This document shows positions 1-4,710 of a DNA stretch of 5,640 nucleotides, in pieces. Source of the DNA: Zymomonas sp. (GTDB lineage: Bacteria > Pseudomonadota > Alphaproteobacteria > Sphingomonadales > Sphingomonadaceae); assembly GCA_027489105.1 (NCBI GenBank), contig JAIYAJ010000267.1, forward strand, positions 1 through 5,640. The letters run 5' to 3'. Below the pieces are notes generated by a model that saw nothing but the letters and a program-made list of their open reading frames with translations, had not been told where the DNA came from and did no database searches. Made by a program: the position numbers and the translations under genes. Each line of letters starts with the position of its first letter. Positions within the stretch are counted from its first letter, which is position 1.

Positions 1-619
1 TAACATCCTGCCGGATGATGATCAGGTCGAAGGGCAAGCCTACCGACAGATCGGACCTGATGGTGGAATCGAACGACAGCAGCGCCACCTTCACCGCCTC
101 TTCCAGCGAACTTTCATAATCCATGGTCCGGTCGAGGATCGGCTTGCCATATTGGGTCGCGCCGATCTGGAAGAAGGGGCTGTCCTGCTGGCACTCGATG
201 AAATTGCCGGCGTCGTAGATCAGGAACAGCGTCAGCGGCCCGCCCGCGATGCGCCCGCCCAGCAAAAGCGAAATGCCCGAAGGCACGCCCGCTGCGTAGA
301 GTGCAGGCTTCAGCTGCGCGCCGGCCGCCATGACCGCTTCGCCGACCAGCTGGGCGGCCTGGAACATGCTGGGCATATGTTCGATCCGCCGGGGTCCTTC
401 CTCGTCGTTTCGCGGCGGCAAGCCTTCGGACAACATGCCGCGCACGAGCTGCGTCACCGACAGATTACCTGCGCTGGCGAGGACGACGAACCTGTCCGGC
501 TCATCGGCGAGGATGTGGAGCTTGCGATAGGTGGAGATGTTGTCGATGCCGGCATTGGTCCGCGTGTCGCCGATCATGATCAGCCCCTCACGCAGCATGA
601 TTCCCAGACAATAGGTCAT
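1..619 (-). CDS. Anbu-type proteasome-like peptidase (COG3484), 3' part outside the window
   Basis: Reading the minus strand from the ATG at 619-617 gives 206 uninterrupted codons to the left edge; the family is usually around 240-250 residues, so only the C-terminus is missing. The protein begins MTYCLGIMLREGLIMIGDTR, then TNAGIDNISTYRKL, which is the hallmark start of the Anbu ('ancestral beta subunit') proteasome-like family. In this family Met1 is expected to be removed to expose Thr as N-terminal nucleophile. The proteasome-type active-site partners are visible as Asp18 and Lys33 (17 and 32 when counted from the Thr). FVVLASAGNLSVTQ and GISLLLGGRIAGG fit the beta-sandwich core. Anbu proteins are cytoplasmic ring-forming assemblies whose substrates are not well established. 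In many bacteria they lie with an ATP-grasp protein, an alpha-E protein and a transglutaminase-like protein; none of these lies directly upstream here, where queC is divergent. A G-rich tract (624-628) just before the ATG may serve as a weak ribosome binding site. Family assignment is strong; activity is inferred. Confidence 0.88.
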   Translation of the reverse strand, partial: MTYCLGIMLREGLIMIGDTRTNAGIDNISTYRKLHILADEPDRFVVLASAGNLSVTQLVRGMLSEGLPPRNDEEGPRRIEHMPSMFQAAQLVGEAVMAAGAQLKPALYAAGVPSGISLLLGGRIAGGPLTLFLIYDAGNFIECQQDSPFFQIGATQYGKPILDRTMDYESSLEEAVKVALLSFDSTIRSDLSVGLPFDLIIIRQDV

Positions 620-653
620 TCTGCCCCCGCTTCGCCTCTCCACTCCACCGCGC

Positions 654-663
654 AGGATATCCT
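654..663. repeat. Perfect 10-bp palindrome AGGATATCCT, possible operator
   Basis: The sequence equals its own reverse complement and overlaps the candidate -10 element of the Anbu peptidase gene, which is where a repressor would be effective. A 10-bp palindrome can also arise by chance. No second copy was noticed in the window. Confidence 0.3.
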
Positions 664-681
664 ATGGGCGGGATTTGTCAG
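654..681 (-). promoter_or_regulatory. Candidate promoter of the Anbu peptidase gene
   Basis: On the minus strand, CTGACA (681-676, five of six matches to TTGACA) is followed after 16 bases by TATCCT (659-654, four of six matches to TATAAT). Transcription would start near 647 and give a leader of about 28 bases before the ATG at 619. The match is visual only, and alphaproteobacterial promoters often diverge from the enteric consensus. Confidence 0.35.
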
Positions 682-732
682 CGGTCGAATTGTCGGGGCG
701 GGCGGCGAGAATCATGTGCCAGACTAGCGGTG

Positions 733-750
733 GATTCGCGCGATCGAATC
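733..750. repeat. Inverted repeat GATTCG-N6-CGAATC in the queC leader
   Basis: Six-base arms at 733-738 and 745-750 are perfectly complementary around the spacer CGCGAT, ending 15 bases before the queC ATG. It could form a small hairpin in the queC leader or be a dyad bound by a regulator. It is short, so chance is a real alternative. Confidence 0.3.
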
Positions 751-765
751 GCCTAAACGCGCGCC

Positions 766-1458
766 ATGTCTGACATTGCGAACAGCGAAAGTCGCCGCGC
801 CATCGTGCTGCTGTCGGGCGGGCTCGACTCGATGGTATCGGGTGGTCTCGCGCGGGAGCAGGGCTATAGCCTCGCTGCGCTGACGATCGATTACAACCAG
901 CGGCACCGGGTCGAACTCGAAGCGGCCAAGCGCGTCGCTTATGCCCTGGGGGTCGACCGGCATGTCACATTGCCGCTCAACCTGCGCGCCTTCGGCGGGT
1001 CGTCGCTGACCGACGACATCGACGTGCCCAAGGACGGCGTGCAACCCGGCATCCCGTCGACCTATGTGCCGGCGCGGAACACCATCTTCCTGTCGCTGGC
1101 GCTCGGCTTCGCCGAGGCGACCGGCGCGCGCCACATCTTCCTGGGGGTGAACGCGCTCGATTATTCGGGCTATCCCGATTGCCGGCCCGAGTTCATCTCA
1201 GCCTTCCAGCATCTCGCTGACCTCGCGACGCGCATGGGTGTCGAGGGGCAGGGCTTCACGATCCACGCGCCGCTCCAGCATATGACCAAGGCCGACATCG
1301 CGCGCGAGGCCGATCGCCTGGGGCTCGACGCCGGCATGAGCTGGTCATGCTATGATCCGACGCCCGACGGGCGCCACTGTGGCCTGTGCGACAGCTGTCG
1401 CTTGCGGTCCAGGGGGTTCGAGGAAGCGGGACTTCCCGATCCGACGGTCTACGCCTGA
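766..1458 (+). CDS. queC: QueC, 7-cyano-7-deazaguanine (preQ0) synthase
   Basis: QueC converts 7-carboxy-7-deazaguanine to preQ0 using ammonia and ATP, via an adenylated intermediate, in the cytoplasmic pathway to queuosine in tRNA. The 230-residue protein has the normal family length. The ATP-binding PP-loop is SGGLDS at residues 17-22. The family blocks STYVPARNTIFLSLA (98-112) and GVNALDYSGYPDCRPEF (127-143) are present. A C-terminal zinc site is formed by Cys195, Cys205, Cys208 and Cys211 in SCYDPTPDGRHCGLCDSC. The start is firm: an in-frame TAA at 754-756 lies just upstream, and the PP-loop sits at its usual distance from the N-terminus. No strong ribosome binding site precedes the ATG. 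The next gene, queE, begins one base after the stop, and it makes the substrate of QueC. All key residues are intact, so the enzyme is expected to be functional. Confidence 0.97.
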   Translation: MSDIANSESRRAIVLLSGGLDSMVSGGLAREQGYSLAALTIDYNQRHRVELEAAKRVAYALGVDRHVTLPLNLRAFGGSSLTDDIDVPKDGVQPGIPSTYVPARNTIFLSLALGFAEATGARHIFLGVNALDYSGYPDCRPEFISAFQHLADLATRMGVEGQGFTIHAPLQHMTKADIAREADRLGLDAGMSWSCYDPTPDGRHCGLCDSCRLRSRGFEEAGLPDPTVYA

Positions 1459-1459
1459 C

Positions 1460-2089
1460 ATGGGCAGCTATGCGGTCAAGGAGATGTTCCTGACGCTGCA
1501 GGGCGAAGGCATGCAGGTCGGGCGTCGTGCCGTGTTCCTGCGCTTCGCCGGGTGCAATCTGTGGAGCGGGCGCGAAGAGGACCGGGCGACCGCCATATGT
1601 CGCTTCTGCGACACCGATTTCGTCGGTCTCGATGGCGACAATGGCGGGCGCTACGACGCCGCTATGCTCGCCGACAGGGTGCTGGCGCTATGGGGCGCGC
1701 TTCCCGAGCCGCTGGTCGTGATGACGGGCGGCGAACCGCTGCTGCAGGTCGACGCCGAGTTGATCGACGCGCTGCGCGCTCGGGGAATCGAGACAGCGGT
1801 GGAAACCAATGGCACCCAGCCGGCCCCCGACGGTATCGACTGGATCTGCGTCAGTCCCAAGGCCGGCAGCGAGGTTGTTCAGCGCAAGGGGCAGGAACTC
1901 AAGCTGGTCTGGCCCCAACCCGGCATCGACCCGGCCGAGCTTGAACGCTGGGACTTCGAGCACTTCCTGCTTCAGCCGATGGACGGCCCGGACCTTCCGG
2001 CCGCGCGCGAAGCGGCGATCGCTTACATCCTCGATCATCCCCGCTGGCGGCTGTCGACCCAGACCCACAAGGTCGTCGGGATCCGATAG
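1460..2089 (+). CDS. queE: QueE, 7-carboxy-7-deazaguanine synthase (radical SAM)
   Basis: QueE uses S-adenosylmethionine and a 4Fe-4S cluster to contract 6-carboxytetrahydropterin to 7-carboxy-7-deazaguanine, the substrate of QueC. The protein has 209 residues. It starts MGSYAVKEMFLTLQGEG, the typical QueE N-terminus. The cluster ligands are Cys32, Cys47 and Cys50, spaced CX14CX2C; this is the insertion-containing variant known from Burkholderia QueE rather than the plain CX3CX2C motif. TGGEPLL (89-95), VETNGT (114-119), CVSPK (130-134), LQPMDGP (171-177) and the terminal STQTHKVVGIR (199-209) are further family signatures. The frame is open upstream to 1352, but the conserved N-terminus fixes the ATG at 1460. 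The junction with queC reads TGACATG with no clear ribosome binding site, so translation is probably coupled to queC. QueD, which supplies the QueE substrate, is not in the window. Confidence 0.97.
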   Translation: MGSYAVKEMFLTLQGEGMQVGRRAVFLRFAGCNLWSGREEDRATAICRFCDTDFVGLDGDNGGRYDAAMLADRVLALWGALPEPLVVMTGGEPLLQVDAELIDALRARGIETAVETNGTQPAPDGIDWICVSPKAGSEVVQRKGQELKLVWPQPGIDPAELERWDFEHFLLQPMDGPDLPAAREAAIAYILDHPRWRLSTQTHKVVGIR

Positions 2090-2117
2090 CCGCCGCGTGG
2101 CGGCTGTCTCAGCCGCC
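2088..2117. terminator. Interlocking hairpins at the convergent queE / secreted-protein gene ends
   Basis: Three seven-base arms lie in a row: AGCCGCC (2088-2094), GGCGGCT (2099-2105) and AGCCGCC (2111-2117). The middle arm can pair with either flank, giving a 7-bp stem with a 4-base loop on the left or a 7-bp stem with a 5-base loop on the right. The queE stop TAG (2087-2089) enters the left arm, and the opposing gene's stop TGA (2111-2109) enters the right arm. No T-run follows on either strand, so it is not a classical intrinsic terminator. It may act as a bidirectional terminator aided by Rho or as a 3'-end stabiliser. The repeats are seen; the role is inferred. Confidence 0.5.
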
Positions 2118-2795
2118 GGTCTTGCCCACCTCGGTGCTTGCCTGCTGCATGCGCGGCGCGCAAACCGCCTTGAGCTGATCCTTTTTCGTCCAGCAGGCCT
2201 GATCCATCGACGGGGTCTGGACCGAAACCTGAATGTAACGGCGCGCATGGATCATGTCGCCGGTCGGAATCAGGCTGTTGCGGAACTCGCGCATGCGATC
2301 GACGGCGAGCTGCGTCAGATGGCCGCGTCCGAGCTTGCGGGCGTCGCGCCCGATCGCCGAGGCCGTCTCGCAGAAGCCGAGTTGGGCGTGCATGGTCGAA
2401 AAGCCGTTATAGGTCCGGGTCGTGTAATCGTCGAACGCCTTTTGCCAGCTCTTGCCCTGGGTGCGTTTGAAATAGGCACCGAGCGTCTTGTAGGCAGCGT
2501 TGAGCTCGTCGGCATTCTTCGACAGCAGATCGTTATAATTGGGAACGGCGAGGAGGATGGGTGAAAACTGGCACTGAAGCGCGGCGACGTTGAGACCCGC
2601 GCGCATGTTCCAGAGGAGATGCGCTCTGAGCTCGGCCGGGGTTGCCTTCGGCATCGCGATGCCAAGGCCGGGCTCGTCGCCCTGGACGGGCGCCGCCTTG
2701 AAATTGGGGCCGAACCAGAAAAGATAGGCCGACGCTGGTGCCGCCTGCACCGTCATCGCCACCAAGGCCAAGGTCGAGGCCAAAACGCGCACCAT
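2109..2795 (-). CDS. Secreted protein of unknown function with four cysteines
   Basis: I do not recognise a named family. The 228-residue protein starts with a clear Sec signal peptide: a short basic N-terminus (MVR), a hydrophobic stretch of about residues 4-18, and a likely cleavage after APASA (Ala23), leaving a mature protein beginning YLFWFGPNF. The mature part is soluble-looking and probably mostly helical. It has exactly four cysteines (75, 142, 201, 212), which could make two disulfides in the periplasm; Cys201 and Cys212 are close enough in sequence to pair. No catalytic motif or membrane segment is visible. The start is supported by GGAGGA seven bases upstream. The lipoprotein gene upstream ends 58 bases before this start on the same strand, so co-transcription is possible, and both products would be exported. 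Downstream it converges on queE, with 19 bases between the stop codons. It may be a conserved sphingomonad hypothetical; that is an impression only. Confidence 0.8.
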   Translation of the reverse strand: MVRVLASTLALVAMTVQAAPASAYLFWFGPNFKAAPVQGDEPGLGIAMPKATPAELRAHLLWNMRAGLNVAALQCQFSPILLAVPNYNDLLSKNADELNAAYKTLGAYFKRTQGKSWQKAFDDYTTRTYNGFSTMHAQLGFCETASAIGRDARKLGRGHLTQLAVDRMREFRNSLIPTGDMIHARRYIQVSVQTPSMDQACWTKKDQLKAVCAPRMQQASTEVGKTGG

Positions 2796-2802
2796 ATTAC
2801 CG

Positions 2803-2808
2803 TCCTCC
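2803..2808 (-). promoter_or_regulatory. Strong Shine-Dalgarno (GGAGGA) of the secreted-protein gene
   Basis: On the minus strand GGAGGA sits seven bases before the ATG at 2795-2793. It is one of the best ribosome binding sites in the window and supports this start and the signal peptide that follows it. Confidence 0.7.
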
Positions 2809-2818
2809 GATATGTCCG

Positions 2819-2844
2819 AACCCGGCCGGCCCCACGGCCCGGTT
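2819..2844 (-). terminator. GC-rich hairpin between the lipoprotein and secreted-protein genes
   Basis: Arms AACCCGGCCG (2819-2828) and CGGCCCGGTT (2835-2844) pair over ten positions with one mismatch around a six-base loop. It lies ten bases after the lipoprotein stop and about ten bases before the Shine-Dalgarno of the next gene. With no T-run it is a weak terminator candidate; it could attenuate read-through or protect the 3' end of the short lipoprotein transcript. Confidence 0.4.
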
Positions 2845-2853
2845 CTTCATGCA

Positions 2854-3081
2854 TTACATTGCGTTGCTTGCGTTCCCCGCTTCGATCCCGTTGGCAACTT
2901 CGCTGCCGGCCTTGTCGAGAACCGAGCTTTCCACGATCGTCATGTCGTTCATGGTGCCATCGCTGGCGTTCATCTCGACCACGTTGGTCTCGGCGCCTTT
3001 ATCCTTGCTCCCGCAGCCGGACAGGCTTGCGCAGGCCAGAATCAGGCCGGCAACGACGAGACCGTCGATCGAACGCTTCAT
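2854..3081 (-). CDS. Small acidic lipoprotein of unknown function
   Basis: The ATG at 3081 opens a 75-residue protein with a textbook lipoprotein signal: MKRS, a hydrophobic core (about residues 8-20) and the lipobox LSGC (20-23), so Cys23 should be lipidated after signal peptidase II cleavage. The mature part is only 53 residues. It is acidic (nine Asp/Glu against three Lys), contains six Asn and four Met, and looks unstructured; it includes ETNVVEMNASDGTMNDMT. No domain is recognised. Gly24 follows the Cys, so the inner-membrane retention signal Asp+2 is absent and outer-membrane sorting is plausible, by analogy with the E. coli Lol rule. The frame is open upstream to 3282, but that stretch overlaps the end of lipB and would bury the signal sequence; the GGGGGA (3091-3086) before this ATG also favours the shorter start. 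It lies 53 bases downstream of lipB and 58 bases upstream of the secreted-protein gene. Confidence 0.82.
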   Translation of the reverse strand: MKRSIDGLVVAGLILACASLSGCGSKDKGAETNVVEMNASDGTMNDMTIVESSVLDKAGSEVANGIEAGNASNAM

Positions 3082-3085
3082 GATG

Positions 3086-3108
3086 TCCCCCGGAAAGGCT
3101 GTTCGGGG
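3086..3108 (-). promoter_or_regulatory. Ribosome binding site of the lipoprotein gene within a possible hairpin
   Basis: On the minus strand the G-rich Shine-Dalgarno GGGGGA (3091-3086) ends four bases before the ATG. Part of it can pair with CCCCG at 3108-3104, giving a five-pair CCCCG/CGGGG stem (3108-3104 with 3092-3088) and an 11-base loop. If formed, it would hide the ribosome binding site. The stem is short and the effect is speculative. Confidence 0.3.
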
Positions 3109-3111
3109 CAG

Positions 3112-3138
3112 GATATAGCTAACGACTCGGCGGCTCAA
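3112..3138 (-). promoter_or_regulatory. Weak candidate promoter for the lipoprotein gene
   Basis: On the minus strand TTGAGC (3138-3133, overlapping the lipB stop) and TATATC (3117-3112) each match the sigma70 consensus at four of six positions. The 15-base spacing is short. It would start a transcript about 25 bases before the lipoprotein ATG and let the gene be expressed separately from lipB. Confidence 0.2.
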
Positions 3139-3809
3139 GAGTCCGTGGTGGTGCAGGCCGAGCGCGACAAAAGGCTGAGAAGATCCGGAAAATGGCGCAG
3201 GAGCGCGCTGTCGACTGCCTGCATGCCGGTCGATGCCCCCAATTGCGCCATGCTGGTTACCGGATATTCGCCGAGGCCGCACGGCACGATGCCCGAAAAG
3301 TGCGACAAGTCGGGCTCCACGTTGAGCGAAAATCCATGAAAGCTGACCCAGCGGCGAACGCGAACGCCGATCGCGCCGATCTTCGCTTCACTGGGACCAT
3401 GGCCGACCCATATACCGACCCGGCCCGGTTCGCTGCGTCCCTCGATTCCGAAGTCGCCGAGCGCCGCGATCAGCCAGCGCTCGATTCCCGAGACGAAGCA
3501 GCGCACGTCGCGTCCGCGCTTCTCAAGATCGAGCAGGACATAGCCGACCCGCTGGCCGGGCCCGTGATAGGTATATCGTCCGCCGCGCCCGGCGCGAAAT
3601 ACCGGGAAGCGATCGGGCGCTAGCAGTTCGTCCTCGGCCGCGCTTGTCCCCGCAGTGTACAGCGGGGGGTGTTCCAGCAGCCAGATCAGCTCGCGCGCCT
3701 CACCCGCCCGGATCGCCGCGGCGCGCGTCTCCATTTCGGCCAGGGTTTCGGCATAGGGCGAGAGGCCTGGGGTTACGCGCCACTCAACGCCGTCGAGAAG
3801 GTCGTTCAT
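3135..3809 (-). CDS. lipB: LipB, octanoyl-[acyl-carrier protein]:protein octanoyltransferase
   Basis: LipB moves the octanoyl group from acyl carrier protein to the lipoyl domains of 2-oxoacid dehydrogenases and GcvH; LipA then inserts sulfur. It is cytoplasmic. The 224-residue product has the family length. Signatures in order are [14 protein letters not shown] (44-57), [21 protein letters not shown] (75-95), [24 protein letters not shown] (141-164) and GIVPCGL (173-179). The catalytic pair is Lys143 and Cys177, both intact. Two adjacent ATGs (3812 and 3809) could start translation, and neither has a good Shine-Dalgarno; 3809 is chosen because [12 protein letters not shown] is a natural LipB start. 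The frame stays open far upstream (to 4301), but that part is antisense to the membrane protein and is low-complexity. lipA is not in the window. The gene is divergent from the membrane protein gene and may run on into the lipoprotein gene 53 bases downstream. Confidence 0.96.
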   Translation of the reverse strand: MNDLLDGVEWRVTPGLSPYAETLAEMETRAAAIRAGEARELIWLLEHPPLYTAGTSAAEDELLAPDRFPVFRAGRGGRYTYHGPGQRVGYVLLDLEKRGRDVRCFVSGIERWLIAALGDFGIEGRSEPGRVGIWVGHGPSEAKIGAIGVRVRRWVSFHGFSLNVEPDLSHFSGIVPCGLGEYPVTSMAQLGASTGMQAVDSALLRHFPDLLSLLSRSACTTTDS

Positions 3810-3816
3810 CATTCCG

Positions 3817-3844
3817 CATATCGCCGCTTTTTTCGTCCGATCAA
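3817..3844 (-). promoter_or_regulatory. lipB: Possible lipB promoter very close to the start codon
   Basis: On the minus strand TTGATC (3844-3839) is followed after 16 bases by GATATG (3822-3817), a poor -10, with an A6 tract (3833-3828) between them. Transcription would begin at or within a few bases of the paired ATGs, giving a leaderless or nearly leaderless mRNA, which would fit the lack of a ribosome binding site. This is tentative. Confidence 0.22.
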
Positions 3845-3906
3845 GAGCCATGGATTGCGCTGCCGTCGAAGCGGGAATAGGCGAGCGCGATGACGATCGG
3901 AGCAGC

Positions 3907-4710
3907 ATGCGCATGACATCCTTCTCGCTGGGCTCGGTCTGGGAGGAGACCATCGCCTTCCTGCGGCGCGAATGGGCGCTGGTTTTCCCGGTCGCGGTCG
4001 CCATCTTCGCGCCCGCGCAACTCCTGATCGGGCAGGCGATGCCGGCGATCGCAGAGGCGAGCGCGTCGGCGTCGCCGACCATGCCGGTGCAGATACTTCT
4101 CCTGGGGCCGGCGCTGCTACTGACCTTGTTCGGCCATATGGTGCTGGCCCTGCTCGCTACCGTTCCCGGCATCAGCGTGGGCGAAGCGCTCGCGGGGGCC
4201 ACCCGGCGCTTCGGTGCGGCGCTTGTCGCCATCTTCGTCGCCATGTCGGTGGCCTTCGCCGCCGCGCTCGCCGTGATGGTCGCCGCTACGCTTGGCGTCA
4301 TGATCTTTCAGTCGGGGGTGCCCTCGGCGAACCTCTTGGCCCAGATCGCGACGCTGTTCATCATCCCCTTCGCGGTCGTCTGGGTGCGGCTTCTGATGCT
4401 TCCCGCCGTGGCGGCGTGCGAGGGGCAGGGGGCGGCCATGACCCTCCGCCGCGCCTGGATGCTGAGCCGCGACAATGTCATGCGGCTCGTCGCCATCTGG
4501 CTGGTCATGATCCTGCTCGGAACCCTGCTCGCCTTCATCGACCGTATGGTCGTGGGCTCGCTGTTCGAGCTGATCAAGCTCGGGACCGGGTTCGAGGCGG
4601 TGCCTGACGCGCTGCGCCTGATCGTCAGCCTCGGGCTCCAAGCGACGCTCTCGCTCGGCTTTTCGGTCTATGTGGCGCTCGTCTATCGACGGCTCGCCGC
4701 CGGCGCCTAA
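3907..4710 (+). CDS. Integral membrane protein with about six helices, YciC / GPDPase-membrane-domain-like
   Basis: The 267-residue product is largely hydrophobic. Approximate membrane segments are residues 24-44, 62-85, 104-132, 144-170, 194-216 and 236-262, so six helices. Between helices 4 and 5 lies [15 protein letters not shown] (about 180-194), which resembles the 'R-R-x-W-x-L-x-R-x-N' cytoplasmic stretch typical of YciC-like proteins and of the membrane domain next to glycerophosphodiester phosphodiesterases. No catalytic residues are visible, so I propose no enzyme activity; a role in envelope maintenance would be a guess. The frame is open from an ATG at 3850, but the first 19 residues from there are charged and not family-like. 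GGAG at 3899-3902 precedes the ATG at 3907 by four bases and that at 3913 by ten, so the start is one of these two. It is transcribed away from lipB and converges on the GNAT gene, their stop codons overlapping. Confidence 0.8.
   Translation: MRMTSFSLGSVWEETIAFLRREWALVFPVAVAIFAPAQLLIGQAMPAIAEASASASPTMPVQILLLGPALLLTLFGHMVLALLATVPGISVGEALAGATRRFGAALVAIFVAMSVAFAAALAVMVAATLGVMIFQSGVPSANLLAQIATLFIIPFAVVWVRLLMLPAVAACEGQGAAMTLRRAWMLSRDNVMRLVAIWLVMILLGTLLAFIDRMVVGSLFELIKLGTGFEAVPDALRLIVSLGLQATLSLGFSVYVALVYRRLAAGA
4707..4710. other. Overlapping stop codons of convergent genes
   Basis: The four bases CTAA contain the plus-strand stop TAA (4708-4710) of the membrane protein and the minus-strand stop TAG (4709-4707) of the GNAT protein. 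There is no room for a dedicated terminator between the genes, so each transcript must run into the other gene's coding region before ending. Confidence 0.85.

Larger units (their letters stand above)
620..765. promoter_or_regulatory. Divergent intergenic region between the Anbu peptidase gene and queC
   Basis: This 146-base gap separates two start codons pointing away from each other, so it must carry the promoters of both units. I see a reasonable sigma70-like candidate for the peptidase (listed separately), but none convincing for queC. It also holds a perfect palindrome (654-663) and a short dyad in front of queC (733-750). No small ORF or RNA gene is evident. I see no preQ1 riboswitch-like arrangement, though I cannot fold the RNA here. 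Confidence 0.6.

Noticed and set aside
152..727. Plus-strand open frame of 191 codons opposite the Anbu gene
   Set aside because: It is antisense to a recognisable family protein, rich in Arg, His, Gln and Asp as expected from a GC-rich shadow frame, and has no recognisable domain.
2045..2108. 11-bp direct repeat TGGCGGCTGTC at 2045-2055 and 2098-2108
   Set aside because: One copy lies in queE coding sequence and both are made of common GC-rich codon strings; no third copy or mobile-element context was seen, so chance is likely.
1688..2248. Minus-strand open frame of 186 codons opposite queE
   Set aside because: It runs across queE, the hairpin region and the end of the secreted-protein gene; its composition is Arg/Pro/Ala-rich, and queE is certain.
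1809..2564. Plus-strand open frame of 251 codons spanning the queE end and the secreted-protein gene
   Set aside because: It overlaps two better-supported genes out of frame and shows no domain, no signal and no sensible start.
2619..3339. Overlapping plus-strand open frames opposite the secreted-protein and lipoprotein genes
   Set aside because: Arg/Pro/Ser-rich translations in several frames are typical of high-GC shadow ORFs; the minus-strand signal peptide, lipobox and ribosome binding sites are much stronger evidence.
3850..3906. Longer start for the membrane protein at 3850
   Set aside because: The 19 additional residues are charged and not like the family N-terminus, and GGAG at 3899-3902 points to 3907 or 3913.
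3813..4301. N-terminal extension of the lipB frame by about 160 codons
   Set aside because: The extension is low-complexity (Ala, Ser, Thr, Met) and antisense to the membrane protein; the 224-residue LipB is already full length.
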